Positions 34,801 to 46,401 of a DNA stretch of 64,000 bases are shown here, one piece after another (position 1 is the stretch's first letter; the number at the start of each line of letters is the position of its first letter). The stretch comes from Cryptomeria japonica (Eukaryota; Streptophyta; Pinopsida; Cupressales; Cupressaceae): assembly GCF_030272615.1 (NCBI RefSeq), contig NC_081410.1, forward strand, positions 287,557,957 through 287,621,956, read 5' to 3'. A program made the translations under genes and the position numbers. Under the pieces are notes generated by a model. The model searched no databases. It had not been told where the DNA came from and saw nothing but the letters and a program-made list of their open reading frames with translations.

Positions 34801-36106
34801 CCTTGTCAGTGGCAAAGTGGAAATCAATTGCTTCTCTTCCAGTGGGTCAGGACATTAAATCTGCATTTGAGGATGAGCTTAAGAAACGTCCTTTACTATT
34901 CTCAGGGAAGGATGATGATCTCATCTAGAGTTTTTCAAAATCTGGGGAATATTTGGTTAAAGAAGGTTATAATTTTTTATCTTTAGATGTTAAGAGGGAA
35001 GTTTTGCCATTTAAACTATTCTGGCATGCTGCCTGCTTGCCCAAAGCAGGGGCTTTTGCTTGGCTAGCTGTTCAGGATAGAATTCTTTCTGGTATGAGAT
35101 TAGATAGGTTGGGTATTACTGTAGTTTTTCCTTGTGTTATGTGTGGAGGGTCTCTTGAATCGAGGGATCATCTCTTCCTACATTGTCCCTTTGCTACTCA
35201 TTGCTGGAATTGGTTGTTTAGCAAGTTAAATTGGAAGTCTGCTCTAAGTAAGGACCTTAGTTCTCTTTTTATGAGTTGGCCTCTTTTATATCCATCTGCA
35301 TTTTATGCTTCTCTCTGGATTATTGCTCCCTCTATTCTTATCTAGAAAATTTGGTTAGAAAGGAATAATAGGATTTTTAAGAAACTATCCTCCCCTTTGC
35401 ATGAGGTGCTTTGTGGTATTGAAAAGTTGATTTCTGAAACTGTTTTGGGTTTCATCTATAGAGGCTCTGGGTCGCACAATACTTATATTCCTTGGGATAA
35501 TTGGGTATCTAATAATTGGGTAGCTTTGCAAACACTTCCTTGGAGTGGTGCATTTTTTCAGTCACGACCTCCAATTAATAGAAAGGAAGTTGTTTGGTTG
35601 CCTCCTCCGGTTTCAAAAGTTAAATTGAATTTTGATGGTGCCTCTCGTGGCAACCTTGGTAAATCTGCTAGTGGAATTGTGGTCTCTGATGATAGGGTGG
35701 CTATCATTTTAGCTCAATGTAAATGTATTGCTTATGGTACTAATAATGTGGTGGAACTACAAGCTCTTTCATTAGGCCTGGATTTGCTTCTTTCATTACA
35801 TTTGTTGGATGTTGTTATTGAGGGTGACTCTCAGGTAGTTTTCTACATGGTTACAAATCACTCTTCCCAGTCTTGGCATTTAAAGTATGGTTGAATAAGA
35901 TTCTTGATCAGCTTGAGTTGTTTAATTCTTTCACTATGTCTCACTATTTTAGAGAAGCTAATAAGGTGGTTGACTTCCTGGCTAATAAAGCTTTGGATGA
36001 GGATATCCAAGAATTGGTTGGGGTAGCCACTGATTCTCTTCCTCCTCATCTAGTTTTATTGATATCAATTCGACTGGAGAAGTATGACCTTGTGCCTTAC
36101 CTATAG
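31834..36106 (+). pseudogene. LINE ORF2: endonuclease, reverse transcriptase, zf-RVT, RNase H; broken
   Basis: Starts ATG at 31834, four bases before the end of ORF1. Apurinic-type endonuclease: 'SWNVRGLN', 'LLLQESKL', 'GGDFSAI' and 'SDHFPV'. RT: 'SPKKALGPDGF' (33196-33228), 'LKLDMMKAYDRV' (33582-33617), 'GLRKGDPLSPFLF' (33762-33800) and 'FMDDTLLF' (33907-33930; usually FADD). zf-RVT: 'CVMCGGSLESRDHLFLHC' at about 35134-35187. RNase H: 'FDGASRG', 'VELQAL', 'IEGDSQ' and 'REANKVVDFLANKALD'. Stops at 32140, 32386, 33306, 33481, 33558, 34926 and 35343 are all TAG; one TGA lies near 33678. Frameshifts occur near 32785 and 35880. It would nick the target DNA and prime reverse transcription there. 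Confidence 0.92.
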
Positions 36107-36624
36107 TTTCATTCAGCCATGTAGTTTAATGCAGTGGTATCCATTTGGGCTATTACTTCATTATATCTGCATGTTTGTGTGTAATTTCAGATAGGACTCG
36201 GGCCTCTCTTTCTCTATAGGGTTGGTTTTTGTGGTCAGTGGATGCTTTCTTATCATATCTTGTTGCCACTCTAAAGAATATTTACTCATGTACTCTTACT
36301 GATGTTTATAGTTTCAGAATGCAATGACTGCATTTCTATTTAATCACTATTCCTGTACCTATTGCTTTTATTGCAAGTATTGGTTACGGTATTTTGGTGT
36401 GCGGGGGAGGTTTTTCTTGTACGTTTGTAATCTTCTCTGAGTTTTTCATTATTGTCCTCCCTTGATGTTTGCACGGTTTACATATGCTTTCCTCATATTC
36501 ATTTGTGGCAGTTTTTTTAGGGTTGTTGACAGATTTGGCTCATGTGGTTATCTTGGTTTATTAATGATGATGACTAGCTATTTGTTTCATATGGATTGTC
36601 ATCATTTTACATTAAGGTGGCCGC
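36107..36624 (+). other. Start of the LINE 3' region
   Basis: Follows the ORF2 stop. It has short frames only; the frame used at 36625 is closed by TAA at 36613-36615. Confidence 0.5.
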
Positions 36625-37350
36625 ATGCTTCAGTTTGCATTCACTTTTCGTTTGTGCCGAGTAATTTATTGTGCTGACCTTTCGTGGTTTCACTACTCCC
36701 TTATGATGACTTTGTGTTCTTTTATTCTCCTCTGCTCGCTTGGATTTGCATTGTCTCTTTTGATGACATTCATGGGCTATCACATTTTGATGCCGCATAA
36801 ACATTTTGATTTCCAAGATTCTTTTGTTTTGGACGATGAAAAGCTTGGGCATCTATTTCACATTCATTCGGTGGATTTTTCTCTGGCTTTTCACAAAGTT
36901 TTGGGAAAGCAATGGATTGCGGATAACTCAGGTTGTTTTCTTGTGGATATTGCTTCTCGGTTTCTCACTGTATGTATGGATGTACTTCTGGATTTTGATA
37001 TGGTTAGGGAAATTTTTGATACACACTTCAGCCCCCATTTCTACACTTCTATTGATTTGGACAGTGCTCTCTCTAATTACCATTTTGAATTTGGTGATTT
37101 TGATTATGCTGGTTTTATCTCTCATTCTCAGTTATTATCTTCAGGTTGGCATGGGGAACTCCTTTCAATCTTAAGGAATGGTTTGATATCTAACTTATAT
37201 GATGACACATTATTTTCTTTGGTTGTTCTGTTAGACCATGTATCACCAGACTGTTTGGCTGCAATTGCCAATATATTTGCAGGAATTCATTTCCTCTTAG
37301 AATCAATGTCTATTGTTCTCTCTTCACCAGTTTGGGTCTCTTGTATTTAG
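36625..37350 (+). CDS. Intact 241-codon frame in the LINE 3' region (candidate ORF3), unknown function
   Basis: ATG at 36625 to TAG at 37348-37350, uninterrupted although ORF1 and ORF2 of the same LINE have many breaks. Residues about 1-50 are strongly hydrophobic ('FILLCSLGFALSLLMTFMGY'), suggesting one or two membrane segments or a signal anchor. The rest is mixed, with many F, H, D and L residues ('FDFQDSFVLDDEKLGHLF', 'HFEFGDFDYAGF'). I recognise no family. The frame after the stop stays partly open (MVPPSSPPLEG...), so the stop could itself be a mutation. It may be a captured gene, an accessory ORF or a chance frame; codon-level comparison between copies would separate these. Confidence 0.4.
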   Translation: MLQFAFTFRLCRVIYCADLSWFHYSLMMTLCSFILLCSLGFALSLLMTFMGYHILMPHKHFDFQDSFVLDDEKLGHLFHIHSVDFSLAFHKVLGKQWIADNSGCFLVDIASRFLTVCMDVLLDFDMVREIFDTHFSPHFYTSIDLDSALSNYHFEFGDFDYAGFISHSQLLSSGWHGELLSILRNGLISNLYDDTLFSLVVLLDHVSPDCLAAIANIFAGIHFLLESMSIVLSSPVWVSCI

Positions 37351-37810
37351 ATGGTGCCTCCCTCTTCTCCACCATTGGAAGGGCCTAGTTCTTGGTCTTC
37401 TTTTCCTTGACATCATGCTCCTGGGATTCTGTACTTTGTTCATGCCTCTCAGAGCATTTGAGTTGGTGGTTTTGGTCTGTGGGTTCTTGAGCAGGGCTCT
37501 AGTTTAATTTGTCTTCTTCCTTCTTTTGGCAAGCAGAATTATTATTTTGTGGGAAATCTCTGGTGTATTTGTATGCACCATAAGATATTATGTAAATGTT
37601 CTCTCACATGTGATCGTATTTTTTAAGCGGTTGTTTGTATATTTGACCGCATTTTTTAAAGCAGCTGGTATAGGTTTATTTTACGAGCTATGACCGAAGG
37701 TTTTCTTTCCAAGGTTCTTTCCTCCAGTATGCTCTTTGAATCCTATGTAAAAATAAAAAGATATAAATAAAATTTAGTGGAGTATTCCACTTTTATCAAA
37801 AAAAAAAAAA
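37351..37810 (+). other. LINE 3' end and poly(A)
   Basis: Ends with 'aaaataaaaag' near 37750, a TTTATC phrase and 13 A's at 37798-37810, then the target duplication. Confidence 0.85.
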
Positions 37811-40580
37811 TAGTTCTCATTAAATAACATAAGGTAAAAGATTTTATATAGAAAATAAAAGCATATACTTCCCTGTGTAAAAATGATATTCGTGGAAAAA
37901 ATTCTATACCTTCTCACCTTTTAGGGCAATCTAAAATAGGTTTGAAATATTCTATCACATGGACCTACCCTTGCAAATACAAATCAAACCATTAAGTACA
38001 TGATATGAATAATATACCCTAATAAAAATATTCAATTTATACATGTAAAGAAAAAATATGCATATGAAAGGATTGCATTATAACATTAGTCTTCATCTTT
38101 AATAAATGCAATTTCATCACTTTGTTTGTGGTAAAAGTACATTTTCTCAAAAAAACAATAATTACACTTTGATGCTTTAAAATATTATAATTATTTACCC
38201 TAATGTAAAAAGTGTTCAACTCAATAATTAGGGTAAACATATTTACAAAAGAAAAAATCATTTATTCGATAATTATCTATAATTCATTACTTTTACTATA
38301 TGTCAAAAGGCATTTACGAATAAACTGTAATTACTTCCTTTGACCAAGATATTGCCTTATCAAAAACAATACAATATAGAAAAATGAAATAATTATTTTC
38401 TCCTTTTGGTAAAAATGTATCCTTTTGCAATCAATAATATTCACATTATGTTTTTTGAAAAATAAAAAATATTTACCCTAATATAAATGATTCAATGAAT
38501 CAACATAAAAATCTTGGTTGTGAAATACTCCCTTCTATGTGCCTAGGAGGTATTAATTTTCACATGTATAACATCCTTAATTGCAAAATGGAATTAAAAC
38601 TCATTACCTTCACCTCCCTGAGCTCATCGGTGTATCTTACTCTATCGGGGTAGCACATTTTTAATTATGCCGATCCCTAATGACTTACTTATTTCTCTAG
38701 AATCATAAAACCATTAAAAAATAATTTACCCTAAGAAATGTATTTTACCAAAACTCAACCTTTAGGGCAAAGCTATTTTTATTGCAATAAAACCCTCACA
38801 AAATTCTGCTAATATTTAGGAGATTTTCAAGAGTGATCTATAAAATGGAAATCACCTAAAATAAATAAAATTTCAAGATCGAGAAGTCCCTATAATAATG
38901 CCTTTGGAGAAAAAATCATAATTACTTTACCTTATGAGATAAAAAACCTTTTACCTCCCTTAACCAACTATAAAGTATTTGATCATTTCATTTTATCAAA
39001 CGTAAAATCTTTTATTTATTTTTTGTAATAATCCTACACAAAATGCAAACTCAAAAATTTTTGTTAGTTAAAATATCTTTTTGGGACCTTATAACACAAA
39101 TAATTTAAAAACTATAGTATTAATTGGAGGACAATTATAGTATTCAAAATAAAATATTTCCATTTAATATTATACTTAGGTAAAATAATTATAAAATATA
39201 AATAAAACGTCCTTCATGTAAAATATAACCATAGGGCTTCAAGACCTAATTCATTCATTTGACACTCCTGCAAAATGAGTTTAATAGTATTCTACTAAAG
39301 CCATTTTGATTAAAAATAAAAATAAAATTAAAAATTTGCACATAGTGTATTTCATTGGGATTTATTTTTAGAGGAAAACCGAATGACATCAAATGATTCT
39401 TAAACTTGACATAGTTATGCTCGGATGAAAAGAATTTTGGTTCAGAAGGGCATACCTAAAAACTCACCTTTTGAATGCACATGCATACCTTGCATCATAG
39501 GTTCCCTGAAGAACTCCTTGAAACTCATCATTTGCCTTAACAGTCCTATCAGGACTCGGCATAGCATAAAATTTCTTTTTTCGATGTCCCGATGAGTCCT
39601 TGCTTAATGCTTACTTTATTGGTATAGTCTACATTGATATCCCCGTAGGTGCTTCTATCTTAATTGGGGGTCGGAATAGCCTTTTTCTATTCCTCCCAAA
39701 GTCCCAATGAGTCTCTAATGAACCTTTATGCTTTATGCTTCCCAGTGTATTTTATCGGTATAAGTAATGCCGATGGTTCCGCCTTCTGATCCTCCATGTC
39801 ATCGAGGGTCGGTCTAACTATTTTTTCCTTATCCTGATATGGTCCTTTTCTAAAATGGGCCCACCTTCAGTTTCCTTTAGTCGTCAGGTATCGGGATAGA
39901 ATTTTCTCATTACTTCCAATCTCCCGATACTATAAGTCCATGATCCACATTTTCTTATCGTCACAAGTCACACCGATGACTTCATAGGCTATCGGTATAA
40001 CAATTTCTATGTTTTGCCGATTAGATGATGTATGCCAATAGGAAACCAACTACCTTTTGTTTCATCAGAACAAGCTATCTCGATGACATGACTTTCTCAA
40101 GAGCGCGCACCATGCTAAGTATTTTTTAAATGCTCCAAAGCATTTGCATGTTGTTTCATTGGTATAAGTTATGCCGATACTCCTTCTTTTGCTTGCCAAT
40201 GCTGTTTCATAGGGACTACTTATGTCGATGATTGAAATTTTGTAATTTAGCATAGATGGACTATCATTGTTGAATATTAGTGATCCCCACTTTTCCCATA
40301 GGATCTGATACATATCAGAAGACAATCCTAGATCATACCATAATGGCTTCTCTGCTAACAAACACTTCCCTAATGAATTCCTTGTGCAATCTATACTTAG
40401 TGCATGCCCTTAGTGTGCCCAAGTGATACCTTGATACTCTTGAAACAACTGATCTTTTTTAGAGAACTTTACATGTGCTAATAAAGTTCCTGCACATACA
40501 AACCAGCAATAAATGCTCATATGATAAAAGAAAAAGGCCTCCATTTAGCATAAAATATTTTGTAAAAATATGTGCTAAGA
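37811..40580 (-). repeat. Right (5') LTR of element C, second part
   Basis: Resumes at the LINE target duplication and matches the left LTR from about 23530 to 26283. It ends GCTAAGA at 40580, followed by CTATT (40581-40585). The 39530-40060 part repeats the 'atcgg/ccgat' rich block of the other LTR. Confidence 0.9.
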
Positions 40581-40585
40581 CTATT

Positions 40586-41718
40586 ACTGCAAATTAATGA
40601 TGTTTCTTGTAGCTTCCATCATGTGACAATGTACTATTACACTATCGGCATAACAAAAACCTACTAAAATGATAGTATAAGTCATTCCAATGACATACTA
40701 TCAATTATCCTCTATTGGAATTGGTATCCCAAAATGCTATCCCATCAGAATCCTTAACACTATCAAAATTGCACAAAAAGGATAAACCGATAGTATAGAC
40801 TTATTTTGAAAATGCACCCTCGAACACTATTGGTATAGCTATACCGATCAAGACTCATCCGCAAGATTTATAGTATCGAAATAGTATGAAAACTTTAAAT
40901 CAATAGTAGAAACTATTTCGATCACTTGGCCATCGACTAAGCTATCCCAATAACTCTTATTAAGGCAAAAACTAACCAATGGTAAATTATCCTGATATGC
41001 TTCCACTGAGTCCAGAATAATTTTTGAATGATTTTTAAAAAAAATTGTAGGGTTTCGTCGCAATTTGTACGAAAATAGATATCGGCATATCTTGTACCAA
41101 TAAACAAACTTCCTCAAAGATGACCTTTTCAGCATACCTATACTGGTCACCAAAAGGATATTTCTATTAGAATAGGTATCCTGACAACACAAGTCAATCT
41201 AAAAAACACTGCATCAGAATATCTATCCCTAACAACAACTCATCGACCAACCTAATACAGTTGGGATAACTTGAAAGGGGTACACCAATTCTAAAAGTTA
41301 TTCTGATCAATTATTATCATCGAACCTTCGACATACAAAGCCTAATGAACACCAAACATTTGTGATGAGGTTGTTGTACACACAACATTGATTTTGTTGT
41401 AATGAGAATGAAAGTTTGCTCCATCTCGTCGAAAAATGGATGATAGTTTGGTGTTTTTTCGATGATTTCAAACGGGCGTTTTGTAACGTTTTGTGGTCTT
41501 TTTTCATTGATAGATGGATGGAAATTTACGAAAAACACCACAAACATTTCCCTTGCCACTGAACGATGATTTTGGGTCATCTTTTCAACAAAAAAGAAAA
41601 CGTTGTTACAGCAATGAAATTCCAGCAACAAAATTCAAACCAAAGTTTCGTCGGTGAATCGACAATATTTTGTGGATATGTCGCCAAACATTCATTGGAA
41701 TTTGGGGTCAAATGCAGT
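40586..41718. other. Unassigned stretch between elements C and D
   Basis: Contains many scattered 'tatcgg', 'accgat' and 'tatcccg/tatccca' words (40640-41300), resembling the word set of the element C LTR though not aligning with it. Minus-strand frames of 104-114 codons (40848-41192, 41317-41631) show no recognisable motif. No terminus or repeat pair was found. Confidence 0.4.
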
Positions 41719-41754
41719 AGTGACCCCCTCTCTCAGTGTTCTTTGATTCCAACA
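41719..41754 (+). repeat. 3' tip of the element D 5' LTR
   Basis: 'tgaccccctctctcagtgttctttgattccaaca' matches the end of the 3' LTR at about 61558-61592. The rest of the 5' LTR is absent. Confidence 0.65.
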
Positions 41755-41756
41755 AT

Positions 41757-41772
41757 TGGTATTAGAGTTTGG
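41757..41772 (+). other. Primer-binding site of element D
   Basis: TGGTATTAGAGTTTGG, two bases after the LTR end; initiator-Met type with two changes from the element A site. Confidence 0.8.
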
Positions 41773-41822
41773 TTCCTCAGATAAAGTTTAACAACTTGAG
41801 GAATATCTGGGAAGGTGATTAA

Positions 41823-43020
41823 ATGGATTCCAGTGGTCTGCAGCAACAACTTCTAGTGGCACTAGATGATCTTGATCAGTCCAAAACTGAAGTCTGGGAT
41901 TGCAAGAAAATCTTAAGGATGCTGAGAATTTAATTTAGTCATTGAAAGAGCAAATCAACAAGTCTAGGGAAAAGAGAAAGGAACTCTATGATCAGCTAAA
42001 GCAGAAAGAAAGAAAAAGCATGGATGATGGTCCCCTGAGTCAATCTTTGAAGGAGAAGACAAAAGAATGTGAGAAGCTTGTAAAAGAAAATGCATTCTTG
42101 AAACATGAGATGGAATCTATAGTGATGGGGTTGACCAAGGAAATTGAGGGAAGGAAGAAGAATGAAGAGTATCTTAATCAGTCCTTGGAAGACAAATTTG
42201 ATGAATGTTGCAAACTTGATTATGCGATTGGCCAGTTGAAGCTTGAACTGCAACAATCCAAACACAATGAGGAAGATCTTGAAAGGAAGATTGACATTCT
42301 TATGGATGAACTTGTTATTGAAAATAAGTAAAAGGAGAATTTCAATATTTTCTCAGCTAAATTTTATGTTCTACTTGAAATCCATAGGAAGGAAGATAAC
42401 AAGCAAGGTCTTGGATTTGAGAAAGGTGAAAGCTCTAGATCTAGTCAAAGCAATCATGTCAGAAAATCAGAAGAGAAAACCTAGGAAGTCTCTAGTAAGA
42501 CAACCTAATGCTCAAAAGTTCAATGGTAATTACTTTGTTTGAAATAAAATTGGCCATAAAGATATTCAATGCAAAAGTAGAATGAATCATAATGGTTCAT
42601 CTTTCTCTGGTCAATGTTTCAATTGCAACAAGTATCAGTACAAATCAAGTAAATGCAAAAGTATGACAAATAACTCTTTCAATAGAAGGAATATTTGATT
42701 TTATGCATATGGTACGTTTGGACAAATTACTAGTTAGTGAAGATTAAGAGGAAATCAGGGGAATAATAGGTTTGGATAGAGAAATGTGGTGTGATATAAT
42801 TGTAACAAATCCGGTCACATTGCAAGATTCTGGAGAAGTAAGAATGTGAATAGGAATAGTCTGATAGACAAGAACAAGAATGCACAGATAGATGATAAAG
42901 GAAAAGTGAAAGTGGATGAGATCAGGAATCAAATGAAGAAGAGATGGGTGTAGAAGAGCGAGATTGATGAAGGGAATGGGTCTGCATCTGAACCCAGTGC
43001 TGGAAATTCCTCTAGGAATT
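41823..43020 (+). pseudogene. Element D ORF1: coiled-coil and zinc-knuckle protein, badly broken
   Basis: ATG at 41823 (MDSSGLQQQL). An open 129-codon stretch at 41942-42331 is a K/E/L-rich coiled coil, with 'GLTKEIEGRKKNEEYL' parallel to 'RFCKEIEDRKKNEEEL' in element E. From 42530 four eroded CCHC knuckles follow (for example CFNCNKYQYKSSKC and YNCNKSGHIARF). Many stops and frameshifts. Confidence 0.65.
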
Positions 43021-43502
43021 GATTTAAGGCTTCTGGCCTAGGGGGAGTTTTCAAGAAAATCTTATTCTCCCCTGTCAATAGTTGGTGTTGGCATCCGACA
43101 AACTATCAGAAGTTGCATTATGGCATTATAGATGATTTGGAAGGATTTCTGGAAGAATTTGAGGGATGTTGAGGATTTGCAGAAGAATTTTTGTGAAGCA
43201 GTCTGAGAAAGTAGAGTATCTAGAAGGTTTAGGGAAAATACATTTATTACACCAAAAAGTTAGATATTCAAATGATAAAAGGAAAATTAACCCTCTCATT
43301 TGTCACTTTGCATTTGAAGAGAAAGAGGTTTAGAGTGCTTTGCAAGCATATTTCCCAATGATTAAAGTGTGAAAAGGATTGTGAGTGAAACCCTAATTTG
43401 GTGACGAAAGGTATTTGTCTACAAAACTTTTCAAATTTAATTTTCTATTATTGAGAGATCTCGCCCCAAATCAAAAAGCACCCATTCAAATCTATAGAAG
43501 AT

Positions 43503-44536
43503 GATCCACTAGGTGCATTTTTCTCAATCTTGTATGGTGTTCTTCATGTCGAGGATATTAGGGCTTATATTCATGCTAATCTTGAGGAGTTAGGAGGATC
43601 TCAGATGTTGAATCTGTATTCCAATGAACTTCTAGGAGAGAATGTTAGAGTTAAGCCTGAATTCAAGGTTTTGGAGGAGAACTTTGTACAGGTCGTTAAG
43701 TTTTCAATATTTGAAGAGAATGAGTGGGTCTAGTATGTATTGAGCTGAATTCATGTGGTTAAGAAAGACATTTAAGATCACAAAGGAAGAATTCAACACT
43801 GTAATAGGTTTAAATTCATTTGGTGGTTTGCCCATGCTCTAATCTGTGAAGAATCAAATGGTCATTGATGCAACCAACTCTAAATTTGACAAGAAGGCTA
43901 TGACTATCAATGACATTATCAAGCTAGATGTGAATCTTGCCTCTATGGTTTTCAGATACAAGATTTATCACTCTAGCTAGGAGAAGTCTGTATCTGGTAC
44001 TACTATCTGTGCTTCATATCATACGGTTAAGGAGAATAAGGAGTATGACCTATGTGAGCTACTCTAGAGCCAGTTGATGGAGAATCTAACTTCGATAAAG
44101 AAAGACAAGAAGAATACATTCAAATATGGTACTTTGATCTTATGCTTATTCTTTTATTTCATGTTTGATGTTCCAAGTATTGGTAATGTGAAATGGGATA
44201 GTGACAGGAAAGTGGTAGTTCAAATTAGAGAACTTCTATATAACATTGGAGATAGGAAAGCTCGAAGAACTGCTCTTTGGGGTTATTTCAATAATTTTCA
44301 AAGTATGATGCAAGCTAGGGAAAGGATCCCTAAATCATTCATTGAGAACTACCAAGACTCAATTTATTTCATGGTTGACATTGATCAATACATGATGGAA
44401 GTAGTGGAGCCGAGGATAGTCTGGATCATGCCTATGGGGTATGAGGTTGAGGAGCAAATTTTATAGGTGTATGCTCAACATTTGTTGAGTTAGCCTATCG
44501 ATGCTTTTGAGGAGAGAATTGACACATTTGCAGAGG
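43503..44536 (+). pseudogene. Element D ORF2, N-terminal part
   Basis: 'GVLHVEDIRAYIHANLEELGG' (43530-43590) matches the N-terminus of the A and E ORF2 proteins. 'SIKKDKKNTFKYGTLILCL' (44090-44150) and 'RIVWIMPMGYEVEEQI' (44415-44460) match later parts in order. Multiple stops and frameshifts between them. It is cut at 44536 by the Copia-F LTR and resumes at 59231. Confidence 0.7.
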
Positions 44537-45320
44537 TTTGGTGCCTATCTAGGTTATGGACCGGTATCATGTTAATGTGTACTCTACACGTTACTGGGAT
44601 GTTTTGAGATGTTATATGGATTGGTTATTATTGTTTTGGTCTTAAGACGACATGGCATATCATTGTAATATCTTGTAGGTTGCCAACCTAATTGGTTTAG
44701 GCCTTAGGGTTGGTATAAAATAATGTAAGATCTCATTGTAGATTATGGTATGGATTGGGAAATAAGTGTCGCAGTCTTGTAATGCAATATCATATGCAAA
44801 TGAGATTTGGTTGATCATAGGTGATCGAATTGGGATTAAGGAAGAGGTTGAAGGACTCTAGTATTGAGCTTAACTGGGACTATAATCAGGCATGGTAGAT
44901 GCTATCTCTGGTAGTTCATTACTCTATATTGTTGTCCATTTATCTTGAGGTGGTTATAACCTCTCTATAGTCACTGAGACTCTTTTTTGTAATGAGCAGC
45001 GAGCTCTAGGCAGTGTGCCTTCCTGCATGTGCATGCCCCTTATTGTATCACATACTTTTTGTAGATGAATCATCTGACTGTGGGTAGGCTTTCCACCATG
45101 GTTTTTCCCTTTCCGGGTTTTCCACGTACAAATAATGGTGTTATGTGGTTTGGTTGCTTTGCATTGATTATCTATTTAATTGTTAAGTTGTATTATTTAC
45201 CGATATTTGTTCCTAACAAGATTTGTTTATGCTTTACTGGTACTTAATCTGGTTAAAGGTCATTAGGTGGATTAATTGATATAATATATTAACAACTGAT
45301 TCACCCTCCCCCCTGTTTTG
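44537..45320 (+). repeat. Copia-F 5' LTR, truncated at both ends
   Basis: Matches 58390-59195 of the 3' LTR. It ends in the 'gattcaccctcccccctgtt' tract, after which the LTR terminus and primer site are deleted and the leader 'agaagcttaacc' follows. Confidence 0.85.
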
Positions 45321-45349
45321 TAGAAGCTTAACCATTTGAGGTAGATCCT

Positions 45350-46400
45350 ACGGCAACTAATCCACCAACAACTATTTTTAGAAGAGAAATCCCTCAACTT
45401 GATGGAACAAATTATGGAATATGGAAAATTCGAATGGAGACTCATCTTAGATGTCTTGGCTTTGGGAGATGACTGAGAAATGATACACACCTTATGATCT
45501 AGCATCTAGCAATCCTTCTCTTGCAGACTTGGATAAGAATATTGAAAATAATTGCAGAGCTAGAGAAGCCCTCTTGTGTGCACTTACTGATCAACAAATC
45601 ATGGGATTGACTGATAAATCATTGGCTAAGGTTATGTGGGATAAATTGCAAACTCTGAATGAAGGTGATGCTACTGTAAAATTTGCTAAATTTGATGGTT
45701 ACCAGGTAAGATATGAAAACTTGAAGATGGAAGATAATGAAAGAATTGTTGTGTTTATGGAAAGAGTAAAGGAGATTATTATGGGAATTCAATGTTGTGG
45801 AGGATCTTTAAGTGAAGATGAAATAGTTTCCAAAGTCTTGAGAGACCTTCCACCGGCTTACAAGATGAAGGAAACTACAATTAATGAGTTGAGAACAATG
45901 GCAAATATTTTAGTTAACAGAGACATTCTGATTGGGAAATTATCTGCTTTTGAGATTTAAGAATTTGGACCTTCTGGAGCTGCAAAATATGAACCTGCTT
46001 TTCATGCATCATCATCATCATCATCTACAGGTAAAAATCAATGATTGGAAAGCCTTATATGCAAAAGAATTGGAAGATATGAGGAAAGAAGATTAAGAAT
46101 TTGAGAAACTTGAAGCCTTATTTGCTAGAAGAGTACCTAAAGGACCGACATGAAGTAAGTATGAAGGAAAAGAACCTTTTAAATGTTTTGCATGTAATAA
46201 GATTGGTCATTTTGCATCTAGATGTCCTGAAAGGAATGTAAGATTTGAGGAAAGAGTTAAAAAATCATTTAAGCCTAACCAGATCAGATATAGATTCAAG
46301 AAAAGTAAACAATGATACATAGCGGATGAGGAAGGAGTAAGCGATGACTCTGGTGATGAACCGACAAAAGACTTTGCTAGTGGATCAGACAATGGCAAGG
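45350..46400 (+). pseudogene. Copia-F gag, start codon lost
   Basis: The expected start is ACG at 45350-45352 where Copia-B has ATG. 'NPPTTIFRREIP' and 'LDGTNYGIWKIRME' follow, then a 1-bp class frameshift near 45460. 45529-45960 is open with the UBN2 gag core ('ALTDQQIMGL', 'LRDLPPAYK'). The zinc knuckle CFACNKIGHFASRCPE at about 46183-46230 is intact. A CAT-rich serine run (46005-46027) also matches Copia-B. Confidence 0.87.
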
Positions 46401-46401
46401 A

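Larger units (their letters stand above)
29928..37810 (+). mobile_element. L1-type LINE (with RNase H), apparently full length, inserted in element C
   Basis: Flanked by 17-bp duplications AATAGTTCTCATTAAAT (29911-29927 and 37809-37825; the first two A's of the right copy overlap the tail), with a run of 13 A's at 37798-37810. The left LTR of element C shows the uninterrupted site. Order: ORF1 with DUF4283-like core, ORF2 with endonuclease, RT, zf-RVT and RNase H, then a 1.7-kb 3' region with an intact 241-codon frame. At 7.9 kb it is longer than the roughly 6-7 kb usual for plant L1. ORF1 and ORF2 carry frameshifts and stops. Confidence 0.93.
22274..40580 (-). mobile_element. Element C: TR-GAG/LARD-like retrotransposon with 4-kb LTRs, split by a LINE
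   Basis: Direct repeats of about 4.0 kb (22274-26283, and 28657-29927 plus 37826-40580) bound a 2.37-kb interior. CTATT at 22269-22273 and 40581-40585 is a perfect 5-bp duplication. The primer site is next to the right LTR, so the element runs on the minus strand. The interior holds only a gag-like frame. This combination (very long LTRs, gag only) is the published TR-GAG/LARD type, non-autonomous derivatives usually of Gypsy elements. LTR ends are TGTTGG...CTAA(G/T)A, that is, a decayed CTAACA. Confidence 0.88.

Noticed and set aside
36625-37350. Known host membrane protein captured by the LINE
   Set aside because: The hydrophobic N-terminus alone does not identify a family, so no product name is assigned.
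37807-37825. Microsatellite at the A run
   Set aside because: It is the LINE poly(A) tail followed by the target duplication.
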